This document shows positions 11,238 to 22,107 of a stretch of 64,000 nucleotides of DNA, piece after piece (position 1 is the first letter of the stretch; the number at the start of each line of letters is the position of its first letter). The translations under genes and the position numbers were made by a program. Below the pieces are notes generated by a model. It saw nothing but the letters and a program-made list of their open reading frames with translations, had not been told where the DNA came from and searched no databases. This DNA comes from Anastrepha obliqua (taxonomy: Eukaryota; Arthropoda; Insecta; Diptera; Tephritidae): positions 116,143,792 to 116,207,791 of the forward strand of contig NC_072892.1 in assembly GCF_027943255.1 (NCBI RefSeq), written 5' to 3'.

Positions 11238-13100
11238 TAACCTAACCTAATATGGCTGGCTGTAAAATATTATTCTTTGCCGATGCTATATTATCTTGTA
11301 TTTGCTTTCTAAAAACTTGAAGTTTAACAATTGGTCCATGTAGAGTAATTTTCTGGTTATTTCACTATGACTGAACTCGAAGTCCTTCAGTGTTTAATTG
11401 ATTTTATTTCTGCGTGCAATGAGTTGTTGTTTAGGCCACACCCTAATATTTAATATTCATTTTTAGCCACCCTAATGGTAACTGCGCCTACCGTTCCGAC
11501 TGTTGCTAACCACCGTTTCCAGTCGCTGCAACGTGAAGGCATTTCCCCGCCGAACAGTTAAAACGTTTACCGTGTTAAACGTTGTTCGGCGAGGTTACTT
11601 TCACTTCAATTTTAATCATAACTTTCACTGCGATTTTCGAATTCCAAGCATCAGAACGTGTCAGCCAACTAAAAGGTAACTAAATTATTAATCATTAATT
11701 TATATTACATATATATTTCTATGTACATATATATTCTATGCATATATCTATGTATATACTGCAAATAAAATGGTAATGATTATACACTGACACACCTTTG
11801 TGCTTTTTATTTTTCTAAAATATACCATTGTTAATAGAAATTTGATTACTGAGATTTGCAATTGCATTGGGGTAATTTTATTTGATAACATTTAGATGCG
11901 CTAAAATTGCTTTCCCATCATTGTCATCCATAGTTCAATATAACTATTTTTAGATTGGTCCTATTTCATTAAATCACCCTCCTCAGTTTCGTTTTGTTTC
12001 ACTATTGAATTATTTTTGCCTGAACTGAATTAATTCCCGCCTTTATGACAATTTCATTTGGTAGACTTATAACTATTTTACCTATATTTTGCTCAAGGGT
12101 GTTTATAATGTTAATTAACTCCACTGGATAAATAACATGTCGAATGGTATTTGTTCTATGTGTAACCTACGTTCTCAGCTATCGGTGTTACCTGTAGTCA
12201 TCATAGTGCCATTTTGGTCTGTGTTAGTAGGCTGATCGTTATCAATATTAACCAGTTGACTTGCATATTTGGTTTCCCGTTCAATGTTACCTGAATGAAT
12301 ATAATTATGTTTAAGTTTTTTATATCTGTGCTCATATTTATGCCTGAGTGCTTTATAGTTTTTCGCATAGCCTCCAGTCAGTTCATTTTTATAATCTTCT
12401 CGAGTCTGGTTAATTTTGTTTATTGTTCTATGACTTCTATACGACTTTTTACTAATGAGTTATCGGTTTTGCCCTCTATTATATCCAATAGTCTTTCTTT
12501 TGTTGTTGAGTGAATTGATTTATTATAGTATGCAATACATTTGAAAACTCTTGCTTCTGTTGATAACGAAGAATTTTCTGTTTCCACTACCTAACATTTT
12601 TTTGAGAGTGAACCAAATCGTCTTCCCACATCAGAATTGCCAGTGTGGTTATTTGATTTTGTGAAATATACATCAAATCCTTCTTTTACATTTATAGAAT
12701 TAAACTCATTATCCGTAAATAAGCGGAGTCGTTTGTGATAAATGATATGTTCTTGCAAACTTAGACTATTTTTCAATAAAGGTTTTTATTATATTATTGC
12801 ATAGGCATCTATAAGAATTTGGTGTTTCTGTAATAAAAAGTTTAGCTTTAATAGGTTTCAATCATATTTTGACCTATTACAAGTGTCGCAATTGTTAATA
12901 AATTTCACATTTTTCTCTATCAGGTTGCTATAATATTGTATATTCCTTTTTCAGCCCTTCATAACTGTCGGTAATTCCTCAATGTTCTGTTTCCAGTCTA
13001 TGGTATTTTGAAATTTGTTTATGAGTTTCGTTTTCGTCCCGAATATCTCTTGCATTATGGCTGCATTTGAGAAACTTGATGGAGGTTCCAAAAATACTTA
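11238..13100 (-). mobile_element. Errantivirus remnant, integrase and N-terminal env part
   Basis: The minus strand, read from about 13060 downward, shows a decayed integrase (zinc-binding segment near 12880, catalytic core near 12600-12730, C-terminal part near 12300-12520). After it come pieces matching the start and middle of an errantivirus envelope gene toward 11240. Stops and frameshifts are frequent, a conserved glutamate region of the core is altered, and no long terminal repeat was recognised. The element is broken at 11238 by the LOA LINE and continues at 8100. Insect gypsy-type family; assignment rests on the pol-env order and motif resemblance. Confidence 0.55.
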
Positions 13101-13265
13101 TAAGTTTAACCTGAATTTCGCTCTACATATAATCTAAGAGTTCGCCGTATATAGTATTCCCACTTTTTTCGGGGATGACGGATGACGTCCGTGGAGAGAA
13201 AACTCTCATGAGTACTGCTATACCGGCATAGCAGTATGAACGACTTGTAGCCTGACAGCTACATC

Positions 13266-13548
13266 TATATATATATATAATTGGCGCGTACACCCTTTTT
13301 GGGTGTTTGGCCGAGCTCCTCCTCCTATTTGTGTGGTGCGTCTTGATGTTGTTCCACAAATGGGGGGACCTACAGTTTCAAACCGACTCCGAACGACAGA
13401 TATTTTTATGAGGAGCTTTTTCATGGCAGAGGGGCGACCGTTATTAATGTTTTTATTAATTTTGGTTTCACCGAGATTCGAACCAACGTTTTCTCTGTGA
13501 ATTCCGAATGGTAATCACGCATCAACCCATTCGGCTACGGCGGCCGCC
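13266..13548 (-). mobile_element. tRNA-derived SINE copy 3 (minus orientation)
   Basis: A full-length copy: the (AT)n tail and AATTGGCGCGTACACCC come first, and the head ends ACCCATTCGGCTACGGCGGC at 13548. The B box GGTTCGAATCT is readable on the minus strand. Confidence 0.85.
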
Positions 13549-13619
13549 GACACCTACATCTACGTACTAAACAATGCTCCACAATCTACAACCCTTCCTG
13601 CGAAACTGCCAAAAGGTAT

Positions 13620-14880
13620 GACCTCAAGAGGCTGGTTAGCTCAAAGACTCTTAATTAATGTTAACACCTACGAAACTCCGCGCGTCTTAGATCATTACGA
13701 ATGTGTGTTACATGCGCACAGATTCCTTTCCAATTCTTAGCTGACTTCAGCCTAAAGTCTACAATAATGGAATAAGACATGATCAATATATTCTTCCTTC
13801 GCTGTGCAGATTGGGCAATTTGATGAACTGTCATGGCCAAATCTATGGATATATTTTTGAAATAACCCTTGCAATGAAAGGAATTGAGTTACGTCGTAAG
13901 TGGATTCTATGGCTTCCCATGGTTCCTTTCTAATCTCGTTGTAAAGGTGCGTCCATGTACATTTAGGTGATCTGTTACACCGATATTGCCAGTGGGCGAT
14001 CGAACGACGTATTTATTCTACTTTTATATACTGTCTTCATTTCTTTTGCCAAAATGTCGACCGATGTTAATCCTGAAATGACGAAGAAAGCGTCATTAGA
14101 AATCGTACGGAAGCTGCAAATAGTCCACAAAGTGCTTAACCGGTAGTTGGATATTAGTTTTCTTGAATAGTTGTTTATGTTCAAAGCATCAGCCCAAATC
14201 GGTGCCCTGTATAAAAGGACCAAGCTGACAACTCTATTATATAGTATCTTTTACTATGGCTAGGTGCACCGTTATTTGAAATTATTCGTGCAGACAGGCC
14301 TGTACAATCGATGCCTTTTTCACAGCATATTCTAGATGAGTTTCAAAGCTTAAACGACTATCAATCATCACCCCTAGGTATTTGAAAGCGAGCATTGATT
14401 TGATAGTTACAGTCCCAACATTTACCTTCATAAATTTTACTGCCTTCCTGCTGCTTATTAAAACTGAGCACAAACAGTTGATCCTAGTTACAGATTCCCT
14501 GGCGATCCTCTTAATATCTTGGATGTGTTTTGCTACCATTACCACCGAGATGTCATCCGCGCATCCAATGGCTTAGGATCCAGGAGGCATATTCAATCTT
14601 AGAATACCGTCATACATACGTTCTATAGCATATGTTAAAAGCATTTTCAACATTCAGAGTTACCACAGCGTAATATTATTTTTTCCCGCAATACAATCTC
14701 TTGCCCCCAATGAATTCGGTTGCTACTGTCACCACGCATTTGATAGCATCCGTTGTTGAGCAGGAAATCCCGCCGGAATAAGCCGAACTGGTATGAGGAT
14801 AAAATACCTTTATCTTCTGCAAAAGATGATATCCCCTTTAGCAGATAATTCTCTCAATAATTTTTCCCATTGTATCCTAT
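13620..14880 (-). pseudogene. R1-clade LINE relic (reverse transcriptase to C-terminus)
   Basis: The minus strand shows part of a reverse transcriptase (TTDAIKCVVTVA near 14740, the region after the catalytic motif VVVAKHIQDIKR near 14535, KSMLAFKYLGVMIDSRLSFE near 14360), then LLYRAPIWADALN near 14215, a segment typical of R1-type elements (SGLTSVDILAKEM), and a C-terminal cysteine region near 13830 (CPICTAKEEYIDHVLFH). Stops and frameshifts break it and the 5' half is missing. Assignment to R1 rests on the APIWADAL and DILA motifs. Confidence 0.7.
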
Positions 14881-14939
14881 GAATATTCCACTTTACCGCG
14901 CTTTATGTGTCGCCTAAAAATATCTGTCATGAATAGCTG

Positions 14940-16490
14940 ACAATATTTTTTTAGTCAACTGCAATCGAATGCATAAAATCTTTAAATAAAATTAAAATTA
15001 AATAGCAGCAGACAAAATCATTTAATTATAATAAGTGACCGCATATAACTTTTACAGAAATACACCCTTACACCTCTTCATTACGTGATTCTCATTATAT
15101 AATTTTCGAAAAATTTAACTTCCCTTTTGCTTTAAACGGTACCTTAATACTATATGAAATATTACATGGCAAAGTTTAATGCACGAAAAAAATTCATAAT
15201 TTCTCGAGTGTTGAAGTCTCTTTCACAAAACAATAAGTTTTAAGTTAGTGGAACTATGTTTTGTATTAAATAGTTTAATTGTTATTAACACTTTTCGAGC
15301 ACTTTTCATGTTTTCTTCTAACACAATATTTCCATTTTTTTTAATTAACTTAAAATTCGATCATTATATTCATAACAATGATACTTTCGCCTCGACACTG
15401 GTAGTTATTTGTTATTCATAATTTCCGAGCGATATTTTTTTACTTTTTTCAAAAATTATTTGTCATAAACTTTGCAAAAATAGGTATAAATTATTATAAA
15501 AATTTTTGAGATTGTTTTCATCCTTCATCGAAATATTCCATAAAGTAATTTATTTTAGTGTGGGGGGGAAATAAATCCATTATTTTTGCGTAAGATGTTC
15601 GCGTAAATGGTTTAAAACTGTGTTATGGCCCATCTTTAGGTTCTGGGCGATGTTGCGACTACTAACGTGCCGGTCAACTTCGACTATTTGAACATAAAAA
15701 ATGCTTGAACGGAGTCGACGAAATCAAAATTGCACGTAATTAGCTATACTATACGGCACCATAAACACTATTCACAATGTTTTTTTTATGGCAACGCAGC
15801 TGAAGAGTTACCGAGGACTAACGGGAGGAAACCGATTTAAGAAAAAAAAAATTATATTTTTGTATTTCATGTGATTTCATTGGTGACACAACCATCGGAA
15901 TAATAACTCCAATAGACGCATTATTGCACTTATTTTTATTTATTATTTAGATTCACAATTTATTTCAGATTATGAAAATTCTCATTTCAATACACTTTTT
16001 TAAGCTTTTCTTAATTTCGCTAAGCTTTTGAATGAATACCCAATTTTTATGTTTGCATATGCTTTTTTCAAAACACAAATTCTACACAATTTTGACTTCA
16101 TTATTTGAAGTGTTTTATGTTTTGCTATGTGCCAATACCTTTTGAAGTGCTAACCTTTTGAGCTGTGTACTCGTATTTCCACCGATCGGACTGCTGACAG
16201 CAGTTTGAGGTGGTTAAGTCTTAAACTGATGTTGATATGTGTCAGCATAGACATTTATAGTTAGGCAACTTAATGGCTTATCTACTGTTTAAAACAAATT
16301 TTATTGCAAATGATAAGGACAATTATCTCGTGCTGACAAGAATATGTTGTTGTGCATTATAAAAACGCAAGCAATTATGGCCACTCGATATCGATCTGGG
16401 TTGACTTCATATTTTTGTTAACTGATTGCTTGAAAAAATTCTTCTATCGGGTTTTATTGCAGATTGTGCACCGTTAATAAATACGAATGT
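14940..16490. repeat. Duplicated upstream block, copy A
   Basis: It matches 34815-37862, upstream of APN gene 2, allowing for the 1.3-kb mariner in copy B. Similarity is patchy from 14940 to 15980 and very high from 15985 to 16486. At 15565-15720, and equally at 36720-36900 in copy B, the minus strand shows a decayed mariner N-terminal domain (HVSSRNIAQNLKMGHNTVLN in copy A), so that insertion is older than the duplication. Confidence 0.8.
16270..16400 (+). promoter_or_regulatory. Candidate promoter or enhancer: GATA motifs plus TATA box, copy A
   Basis: Three GATA-type cores (CTTATCT at 16277, TGATAAGG at 16311, TTATCTC at 16323) precede TATAAAAA at 16358-16365 on the plus strand. The same order is kept upstream of gene 2 (TATA at 37710-37717). 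No plus-strand gene follows in either copy, so it may be an enhancer, or the promoter of a lost or non-coding transcript. Confidence 0.35.
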
Positions 16491-16520
16491 ATGTATGTAT
16501 GTATGTATGTATGTATGTAT
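16487..16520. repeat. (ATGT)n microsatellite
   Basis: Eight or so perfect ATGT units lie at the edge of the duplicated block. Copy B has a shorter run at 37862. Confidence 0.95.
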
Positions 16521-16554
16521 CTATGCAATTTGAATTAGAATTGAATTACTAGTA

Positions 16555-17100
16555 TAGGGTTTTTCAGTAAGAGCGCTTCAACTTTTGAACTTTTTTGAAT
16601 AAAATACAAACGGTTTGACTTTTTTAACTAATTTTTTTTTTATTATCGAGTTTGAACATATACATTTAAGTATGAAATTCGATTTCTTTTGCATGACCAC
16701 CGCGTGCACGTTTAACGAAGTCCAATCGTTGAACCCAATTTTCGACCACTCTTTTGCATAAATCGGCCGAAATTCCAGCAATTTCGCGTTCAATATTGGC
16801 TCTGAGCTCACAAATCGTCGCCGGCTTGTTACTGTAGACCAATGACTTCACATAACCCCAAAACGGGACGGCTTGTTAAATGGACCGTAAAATGGCCGTA
16901 ATGCTCTTAAAGTAGCAGCAACAGAACGATTATTTTCATAAAAAATTTGCACGATTTGCAATCGTTGCTCAAGTGTGTAGCATTCCATGATGAAATGTAT
17001 ACTAATGAAGTTTACAAATGACAAGCGAAAAATAAAAAATATTGCGTCGTTCGCCCTCCCTATCGGAAAAAAGTTGAAGCGCACCTATTGAAAAACCCTA
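16555..17100 (-). mobile_element. Miniature Tc1/mariner element, family B copy 1
   Basis: A 546-bp element with TA on both sides and inverted ends TAGGGTTTTTCAGTAAGAGC and TAGGGTTTTTCAATAGGTGC (right end reverse complemented). On the minus strand it holds the start of a transposase (MECYTLEQRLQIVQIFYENN at 16989, then about 25 codons) joined to the last ~60 codons (KSLVYSNKPATICELRANIE to EIEFHT). The catalytic middle is deleted. The copy at 52719 has the same junction (AAACGGGACGGCTTGTTAAA). Confidence 0.85.
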
Positions 17101-17339
17101 TATTTTTTGGGCGATTGAATAGTCCAACCTCTACACTTTGCGCATCGTGACTCAGTGCAGGGGGAAACAAAGTGTGCACCGCTACTAAAACAGACACGAA
17201 TTATAAATCTCCACTACTTTATTTAATAACGGCTTGGTAGAAAAAAAGAAAATTATTATTTTCGTATTTTACCTTTCACTTAATGATGCTCACGTCTTAA
17301 TAAAGCTAGCAATCACAAAATTATGGATATAACTATTTT
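17101..17339. other. Unassigned AT-rich spacer
   Basis: No coding potential and no repeat match seen. Confidence 0.4.
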
Positions 17340-17690
17340 GAAAGAACGGAATTTTTATTCAATATAATCTCACTCGACTTCAATGCATTTATTCTAATGG
17401 TTCTCTAATAATCTCGTCCCATTTCTGTAATCATTTTCGGGGAGCTCTGCAAAATACTGATCAACATTTTTTTGTTGAATTACTCACGAATGCGGCACTA
17501 ACTTTACGATATGTAATTCTGCATGTAAAATATGGAATACAGGTCCTGCACTTGCACAATCATTTTTGTTGTTGTTTTGGAGATCCACTACGTGGCTTAC
17601 CTTCAATGTTTGCAGGACTACGTTTAAATTCTAAAGCCCATCTATGCACAGTTCACCAGTTTTTTTTCTTGCTGGATTTTTCTTGCTAAT
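17340..17690 (-). pseudogene. Mariner transposase relic, internally deleted
   Basis: The minus strand has an N-terminal scrap (KRSPANIEGKPRSGSP) and a C-terminal scrap (FAELPENDYRNGTRLLENH followed by NKCIEVE), the usual end of mariner transposases. The catalytic centre is absent. Confidence 0.6.
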
Positions 17691-18074
17691 ATTCCGCCCA
17701 ATCTAAATAATTTTATCACTGCACAATATTCAGGTTTTTATTAAAACGGAAAAAAATAAATTATAAGTTGAATTAACTTATAAGCAAATCATTAATTTGA
17801 CGGATCGAAACAAATTTTGTTTGTACGTTTGAAATACTAATATATAAGGGCATGTATTCTTTTCAGGCAACCATTTAACCTAAACTAACCTAAATTAAAA
17901 TATTGCGTAAGTTTTGAATGCTCTAGTTGATAATAGATGCCCTCTCAATGCTTTCTAACCTGTGCATCTTGTCTAAAATTAACTTCGGTAAATCTCCAGA
18001 GGAGGATGGTCCCATATATAGAAGGCCAGGCAAGTGGAGAAAGTTCCCGATCGCTATTCACTTGGGAGTGGCCA
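17691..18074. other. Unassigned spacer
   Basis: AT-rich, with CCTAAACTAACCTAAATT at about 17880 that resembles the 3' end of LOA elements. 17927-18074 may be a further LINE scrap but I cannot place it. Confidence 0.3.
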
Positions 18075-19390
18075 GGATGATTCTTCAGCTCACAACTTCC
18101 GCGCTTCGCCTAAGTATCCTCTGATTAGATTCCGAACATCAGTTCGAGAGCGAGTTAATGTGAGAAGGCGAATCAACCCAGGATATCTGTTTGTGCGCTG
18201 GGTTTAGGGCCAGGCATGTAAAAATCCTGCCTAATAAAAACGAATCTTCGGACTAGAACTACCTACACTGATGACAACCATTGTGAACGAACTAAGGATT
18301 ATAATTTAAGCGCATGCACCTAGTTGATGCTGGTTGATGTCCTCATAAGAATAAAGGCTGACCTCATAGCCTTTCAAGAAATACGATGGATGGCGCAAGG
18401 CAAGAAAAATATTCAATATTCAACCTCTCGTTCATTTGCGCCCACGCCCCGATGGAAGAGAAGACGATGCTGCTAAAGATTCCTTCTATTGATTCCCAAA
18501 TCATGCTTGGCGACTTCAATGCCACGGTGGGTAAGTCGGAAATTTTTGGTCCCATAGTCAGTAAATTCAGCCTGCACAACGAAACATCCGGTAACGGACA
18601 GAGGTTGATTGGCTTCGCCAGGCCCCGAAACATGATAGTCTGCAGCACTAGATTCCAGCATAAGAAGATACACCAAGCCACCTGGCTGTCTCCTGAGCGA
18701 GAAACGCAATACCAAATCGATCATGTTATGATAACTGGAATACACGTTTCTAGTGCTTTAGATGTACGTATGATCCGAGGACCCAAAATCGACTCATATC
18801 ATTACCTTGTTGTAGCCGAAATACGCACACGCCTCTGTGCACCAAAAATGTACTTCTAACTGCGCAAAGAATGTTCGACATCGGCAAGCTGCAATCGCAA
18901 CATACAGCCACTACTCGACTCCCACTCCTGCTCTCGGAGAATACTGCCCAACAATCTGGCATGCACGAGCAATAGAATAAGATTTCTCATTCTTTACGTA
19001 CCACCGCCGAAGAATAAATTGGATTTCGGCGAGCCCGAAAAAAATAACTGGTACGACGATGAATGTCATGCAGCCGCGGAAAAAAATTATGCTGCCACGC
19101 GAGCTGATGGGCACATCAGGAGCCATGTAAGATCGCTACCGGGAGCTGAAAAACGAAGAGAGACGTATTATCAGAATGAAGAAACGATAGGGCGAAATAC
19201 GTGAGCGCGAGCAGCGCGAGATGCTGGCCAACAAGAAAAACGCTCGAAAATTCTACCAGAAAGACAGGCGGCTTATAAAAGGCTTCAAGGCCGGACGATT
19301 TCCTGTAAGAACAAAGACGGTGATCTGGTGACTGACATCCAGAGCGTTCTGCAAAATGACCTTGATGTCTACCAGTACCGCCATCAGAAT
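18075..19390 (+). mobile_element. RTE-clade LINE copy 1, 5' part (endonuclease)
   Basis: Homologous to the RTE copy at 57720-59150. The endonuclease is readable in part: IMLGDFNATVGKSEIFGPIV near 18505, FSLHNETSGNGQRLIGFA near 18565, QIDHVMITG near 18715 and YHYLVVAEIRTRL near 18800. Stops and small deletions abound. The element is interrupted at 19390 by a hAT transposon and resumes at 22108. Such endonuclease segments are often mislabelled craniofacial development protein 2 in gene sets. Confidence 0.85.
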
Positions 19391-22107
19391 CAGTGTTGCC
19401 GAAACTTTTCCAGCAAAAGTAGCTAAGGCGAGGTCAAAAAATAGCTAAAAGTAGCTGACTTTAAAATTTTAAACTAAAAGTTCATAAAAAGTAGCTAAAA
19501 AAAGTAGCTAAAATGAAAACATTTTTTTTTAATAAAAATTCAACTTATTTAATTCAATGTTGTAATTATTTCATCGATGAACACCAACTCATCATTTTCA
19601 ACTCCTTCATCGCTTTTATAATTAGCCTTTCTAAGGCACTTTGTCGGAACATCATAGTCGAAACAACATTTTCCCTGTCGGCGTAATCCATATCTATGTA
19701 TAAGTCAAATCTCGTATTAATATGTATATATGTATATTTAAAATAGTTGTTTCTTACCTTATAGCCAAAATAGAGCTTAGCACCGTGCAGTTCATTCTAT
19801 TTCTTAATTTAGTTTTAATTAAGTTCACCTGACTGAAGAGACGCTCTACTTCAGCGTTCGACCAGGGAAGAGACAAAATTTTTAGAGCGAGGCTAGCTAA
19901 CTCCTTATATGGATTGGTAAAGGTCGAGTCTTTATAATTATAAACTTCGGCCCAGAACTTCTCCGTATTTTCAACATTTTGCCAGGTATTATATTGCAAA
20001 TTATCATATTGCCTTTTTAAATTGTCGACGTCTTCCACTTTAAAAAAAATTAAAAGTTCAATAATACTTTCTTTCTTGGCTCGCAATACATTTCCGACCG
20101 AAAATAGGTCAATTTTATTTAACACTTCAAAATTATCTGGAATTCTGAAAAAAAACGATAAAAAACGAATTTTGCATAAAATTTAAAAAAGCTTACCTTT
20201 TCTTCAGTTGATGTATTAATTCTATACAAAAATCGGTACATTTGATTCGAACTTGAGATTCCTCAGTTCTGTCCAGACTTAACGTTTTTAACTCCTTTTC
20301 GAATGCGTAACCAAGATAGAGATCTCTCTTAACGTAAGATTCAAAATCACTATTTAGCACATTGATGTCATCATCCGGCGATATAATAGTGTGCTTCAGT
20401 GATTTAATTGCAATTAACAAATCCTTTAGCAATTTTGTGGAATCTGGTTTCTTGCTTTGAAAACTTTGGTTGACTCTTTGCATGTCTTTTAGTATAGGCC
20501 GTAAAAATAGCAGATACAGATAGTTGATTCTTTCGTTATACATGGATTGCAGCATTTTAGCTTTTGTGCACTTTTCGTCTATTGATGCAATCGAGAAATG
20601 CAATTTTAATTCCTCCCATTGATCGATCACTCTTGAAACTGCTGTCTCAATAGAGAGCCATCTTGTCTCGCAAACACGTGGAATTTTTAACGGAGTCTGT
20701 ATTATATATATGTATGAATAAATTTAAAAAATAAAATATTATATAATGTATATAAATGTATACAAAAAATACACACAACACAACAGACAAGACGACACAA
20801 GTTCCGAACACAAACACAGTCCAAACCTTATCATTATTCATTAGCTCGTAGATTTGTCTATACGCTGATTGTCGATGAGAACTTTTTGAGAACCAATTAT
20901 AGGTCTCATAAATCAAATACTCGAGATCTTCTGGCATAAACTGCTTGCACGCATAGTTGACTGCCAACTGCACAGAGTGGCAAACGCATTTAATGAGTAG
21001 TAGATCAGGTGAATGTTTCTTGAGCTCCACGTATACGCTCTTGTGGGAGCCAACCATCACACTGGCATTGTTGGTTCCTATGCCTATTACATTCTTTGCA
21101 TCTAGTTTCCATTTATTCAATTCCTTCAGCAAAGCTTCACTTATGCAAATGGAATCACCGCTGTCGATTTCTACTATGCTTAAAAACGTGGACACCACCA
21201 AACTACGACTTATCGAATAATAATTAATGACTACACCTATATAACCACATTAAATAAAATTAACATTAAAATTAAAAATAAAACAGTTATAGAAATGAAA
21301 ATTTACTCACCAAGTAATTTTGTAATCGCAATGTCAGTTGATTCATCAACTATCAAACTAAACTTGGCATCGCCAATATCCGCGCGCAAATCCTCGCAAA
21401 AGTGTGGCGCTAGAACGTTCTTTATAATGTTTACACACTTTTTCCGTCGTAATTTAAGATCAGCTGTCTCCGGTTTGGCACAAAACTTGCGAACGCACAA
21501 CTCTGACAAATGGTCAACCTGTGAAGTAGCAGTGTGCTCTGCAACAAAAAGGCACAACGCAACCTCCTGCTCAATGGTTTTGGGTACTGGGTCCACCTCG
21601 AAGGAAATTTTGTTTCTCTGCCCAAAACTCTTACCATTGGAAACATGTTTTGCTGTTGTTGCATGTTTTTGCAAATGACACAGTTTGGCCTTTATTGTGC
21701 ACTAAAAACAGAACACTTCAGTAGGATCTGTGGTCACTTTTCTCACCCAGTCTTTGAATTCTGGCTTTGTAAGCCATGCGTCTCGGCATTTTTGATTATA
21801 TATTTCTTTGGGCATAACGATGCTTTGCTGACGCTTGCAAAATGATATTAGCTTTTTGAGTGATCGCTATCGATAAAGATATCGATGCAACACACTTTGC
21901 CAAATGGTGTTGGAAAACTTCTCTCAAAAAAAGTATCGCAACCAACAAATATGCAACCAACTCCGATATTGTTCACTTTTATTTCAGCTAATTGTAATTT
22001 TTGAAAATAGCTAAATTAGTAGCTAATAGCTGATTTAAAATTTTTGTAGCAATCGGCCTTTAAAAGTGGCCAAATCTAGCTACAAAGTAGCTGATTCGGC
22101 AACACTG
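19391..22107 (-). mobile_element. hAT transposon, near full length, with 8-bp target duplication
   Basis: Terminal inverted repeats CAGTGTTGCCGAA and TTCGGCAACACTG bound a 2717-bp element, flanked on both sides by the identical 8-bp sequence ATCAGAAT (19383-19390 and 22108-22115), the hallmark of hAT insertion. Both ends carry repeated AGTAGCTAAA-type motifs (left about 19418-19515, right about 22004-22095), likely transposase-binding sites. The insertion splits an RTE LINE. Confidence 0.95.
19754..21815 (-). pseudogene. hAT transposase (BED finger, RNase H-like core, hATC dimerisation domain), four exons, one premature stop
   Basis: The proposed start is MPKEIYNQKCRDAW at 21815. Exons 21311-21815, 20827-21236, 20197-20696 and 19754-20144 have canonical GT-AG borders and join in phase to give 602 codons including the stop. 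The N-terminus has a damaged BED-type zinc finger (C-x2-C position, then HLQKHATTAKH) with a TAG at codon 38 (about 21704). The catalytic core starts at SLIVDESTDIA (first Asp) and continues with ICHSVQLA-like KCVCHSVQLAV. The C-terminus has the hATC signature (LPWSNAEVERLFSQVNLIKT). Apart from the single stop no lesion is seen, so this is a young, recently active family. Such proteins are often listed as zinc finger BED or FAM200-like host genes. Confidence 0.85.

Noticed and set aside
14040..14223. Bacterial or host enzyme in the region 13975-14545
   Set aside because: Motifs such as APIWADAL and DILAKEM place it in an R1-type LINE.
18386..18859. Host gene resembling craniofacial development protein 2
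   Set aside because: This is the endonuclease of an RTE LINE; the same sequence precedes a reverse transcriptase at 57784-60171.
19754..21815. Host zinc finger BED domain gene
   Set aside because: It lies inside a complete hAT element with terminal repeats and an 8-bp target duplication.
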